In this document: piece by piece, positions 62,484-64,000 of the stretch
Numbering within the stretch: position 1 is the first letter of the stretch
Layout of the letters: each line of letters starts with the position of its first letter
Assembly (NCBI RefSeq): GCF_004345855.1
Contig: NZ_SLXN01000002.1
Coordinates: 124,001-188,000 of the forward strand
Length of the DNA stretch: 64,000 nt
Source of the DNA: Sphingomonas sp. BK235
GTDB lineage: Bacteria; Pseudomonadota; Alphaproteobacteria; Sphingomonadales; Sphingomonadaceae
Reading direction: 5' to 3'
Notes under the pieces: generated by a model
Databases searched by the model: none
What the model was told of the DNA's origin: nothing
Seen by the model: only the letters and a program-made list of their open reading frames with translations
Program-made: the position numbers and the translations under genes

Positions 62484-63808
62484 ACCGTTTCGCCGACGAT
62501 TACCTCGCCACGCTGGCGGAGGCCGCGCCGCGCTTCGCCGCCAAGGTCTCGGGGCGGCTGTCGTCCTACGACGGGCTGCTGATGGAGGCGGTCGGCCTGT
62601 CGCTGCCGGTCGGCACCGTGTGCCGCATCGGCGCCGCGGGCACCGCGCAGGTCGAGGCCGAGGTGATCGGCTTCCGCAACGGCCGCACCTTGATGATGAA
62701 CCTCGGCGGCCCCGCCGCGCTGCTGCCCAACGCGCCGGTGCGCCCGCTCGGCGCGCCGGGCGAGGCCGAGGTTGGCGCGGCGCTGCTGGGGCGCGTGGTC
62801 GACGGCTCGGGCGCGCCGATCGACGGGCTCGGCCCGATCCGCGGCGCCGGGCGCTGGCCGCTCGCGGGCCATATGCAGTCGCCGCTCGACCGCGGCCGCG
62901 TGCTCGCCCCGCTCGACGTCGGCGTGCGCGCGATCAACGGGCTGCTCACCGTCGGCCAAGGCCAGCGCGTCGGCATCATGGCGGGCTCGGGCGTCGGCAA
63001 ATCGGTGCTGCTCGGCATGATGGTGCGCGCCGCGCAGGCCGACGTGATCGTGATCGGGCTGATCGGCGAGCGCTCGCGCGAGGTCGCCGACTTCCTCGAG
63101 ACCAAGGTGGCGGGCGAGGCACGGAAGCGCGCGGTGGTCGTCGCGGTGCCCGCCAACCACTCGCCGGTGCTGCGCATCCGCGGCGCGCTGCGCGCCACCG
63201 CGATCGCGGAGGCGTTCCGCGCCGAGGGCAAGAAGGTGCTGCTGATCATCGACTCGCTCACCCGCGTCGCGCACGCCGGGCGCGAGATCGGGCTGGCATT
63301 GGGCGAGCCCGCCTCGGCACGCGGCTATCCGCCCTCGGCGATCGCGATGCTGCCCAACCTGCTGGAGCGCGCCGGCTCGGACGTGAACACCGGCGGGTCG
63401 ATCACCGGCATCTACACCGTGCTGGCCGACGGCGACGACGGCAACGACCCCGTGGTCGACTCGGCGCGCTCGATCCTCGACGGCCATATCGTGCTGAGCC
63501 GCGCGATGGCGGAGCGCGCGGTCTATCCCGCGATCGACGTCTCCAAGTCAATCAGCCGCGTGATGAACGACATCGTGCCCGCCGAGCACCAGCAGGCCGC
63601 GCGCGCGCTGCGCCGCCACCTCGCCACCTATGAGGAGAATCGCGACCTCGTGCTGATGGGCGCCTATCGCTCGGGCAGCGACGCCGCGATCGACAATGCC
63701 ATCGCCTATCACCCCGCGATCACCGAGTTCATCCGCCAGGAGACCTCGCAGGTGGTGCCGCTGGCCGACGCCGCGGCCGAGCTGGTCGGCGTGTTCGGCG
63801 ATGGCTGA
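62477..63808 (+). CDS. fliI: Flagellar export ATPase FliI (GTG start)
   Basis: Hexameric ATPase of the flagellar export system, 443 residues. Walker A AGSGVGKSVLLGMM near residue 170, DVIVIGLIGERSREVADFLE, Walker B VLLIIDSLTRVAHAGREIGLALGEPASARGYPPS and SITGIYTVLADGDDGNDPVVDSARSILDGHIVLSR are characteristic. The GTG at 62477 gives MLNRFADDYLATL and overlaps the fliH stop by 7 bases; the frame open upstream to 62429 lies within fliH. Confidence 0.96.
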   Translation: MLNRFADDYLATLAEAAPRFAAKVSGRLSSYDGLLMEAVGLSLPVGTVCRIGAAGTAQVEAEVIGFRNGRTLMMNLGGPAALLPNAPVRPLGAPGEAEVGAALLGRVVDGSGAPIDGLGPIRGAGRWPLAGHMQSPLDRGRVLAPLDVGVRAINGLLTVGQGQRVGIMAGSGVGKSVLLGMMVRAAQADVIVIGLIGERSREVADFLETKVAGEARKRAVVVAVPANHSPVLRIRGALRATAIAEAFRAEGKKVLLIIDSLTRVAHAGREIGLALGEPASARGYPPSAIAMLPNLLERAGSDVNTGGSITGIYTVLADGDDGNDPVVDSARSILDGHIVLSRAMAERAVYPAIDVSKSISRVMNDIVPAEHQQAARALRRHLATYEENRDLVLMGAYRSGSDAAIDNAIAYHPAITEFIRQETSQVVPLADAAAELVGVFGDG

Positions 63809-64000
63809 CGCGGCGCGGCTCAAGCGGCTGCACCGCGTGCGCACGCTCCAGCTCGGGCTGGCGCGCGCGGACGAGGCGCGCGCGCGGGCGCAGCTGACGA
63901 GCGAGACTCAGCTGGCGCACCGCATCGGCCAGCTGGTCGACGCGGTGGCGCCGGTGCCGACCGCGGCGACGGGCGCGGTCAACCTCGCCGCCGCGGCGCA
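63801..64000 (+). CDS. FliJ-position protein, 3' end outside the window
   Basis: The frame from ATG 63801 overlaps the fliI stop by 8 bases and is open to the window end: MADAARLKRLHRVRTLQLGL, then an Ala/Arg-rich helix (ARADEARARAQLTSETQLAHRIGQLVDAV). Helical pattern and place after fliI fit FliJ, the export ATPase coiled-coil subunit, but FliJ-type proteins are too variable to name with certainty from 66 residues. Confidence 0.55.
   Translation, partial: MADAARLKRLHRVRTLQLGLARADEARARAQLTSETQLAHRIGQLVDAVAPVPTAATGAVNLAAAA

Overview
The window is very GC-rich bacterial chromosome. GTG and TTG starts are frequent and genes are tightly packed, often overlapping by 4 to 14 bases. The gene set (hemC-hemD-mitofilin-like, PurH, AsmA, MipA, OhrR/Ohr, RskA-type anti-sigma, DUF2141 and DUF2147 proteins, flagellar genes with a FlbD-like sigma-54 activator and FliA, dispersed 'CGTCATCCCGG' hairpin repeats) points to an alphaproteobacterium of the Sphingomonadaceae, probably a motile Sphingomonas. 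This assignment rests on recognising the protein families; no search was run.

Layout. 1-24391 is mostly core metabolism: haem (hemC partial, hemD), purine (purH), DNA repair (ung), a YefM/YoeB-type toxin-antitoxin pair, thiC under a TPP riboswitch, two exported ferritin-like proteins divergent from an ECF sigma/anti-sigma pair, an aldehyde dehydrogenase, envelope genes (MipA, DUF2141, sterol desaturase, AsmA), hisN-like, rpmI-rplT, gshA and a large exported DUF5695 protein. 24407-40545 is flagellar block 1: on the minus strand transglycosylase-flhA-fliA and motA-motB-flgA / flgM-flgN, on the plus strand flgBCDEFGHIJKL. 40561-54634 is a second metabolic block: ohrR/ohr, TauE, wecB, gnd with two HAD phosphatases, cysQ, pmbA, ubiA, a GntP-type permease, a frameshifted FAD-dependent oxidoreductase, DUF2147, a 53-residue membrane protein and rsmE. 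54710-64000 is flagellar block 2: two near-identical flagellins, then the sigma-54 activator followed by fliE-F-G-H-I and the start of a fliJ-position gene, running off the end.

The flagellar regulation can be read directly from the DNA. Three sites match the -24/-12 sigma-54 consensus (before the transglycosylase-flhA-fliA operon, before motA-motB-flgA and before flgB). Three others share CTAAA-N15-GTCGTTT (before flgM and each flagellin) and are the likely FliA promoters. CCGGCAA/TTGCCGG palindromes lie upstream of the flgB promoter and on the activator's own putative promoter. The inferred hierarchy is: activator (self-limiting), then sigma-54 hook, basal-body, motor and fliA genes, then FliA, then flgM and flagellins. 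Two of the three sigma-54 sites place the expected transcription start within 1 to 3 bases of the start codon, suggesting leaderless mRNAs.

Accessory features are few: the toxin-antitoxin pair, three families of intergenic hairpin repeats at operon borders, and one broken gene. I found no tRNA, rRNA, CRISPR array, prophage or insertion sequence, and no obviously new multi-gene system.
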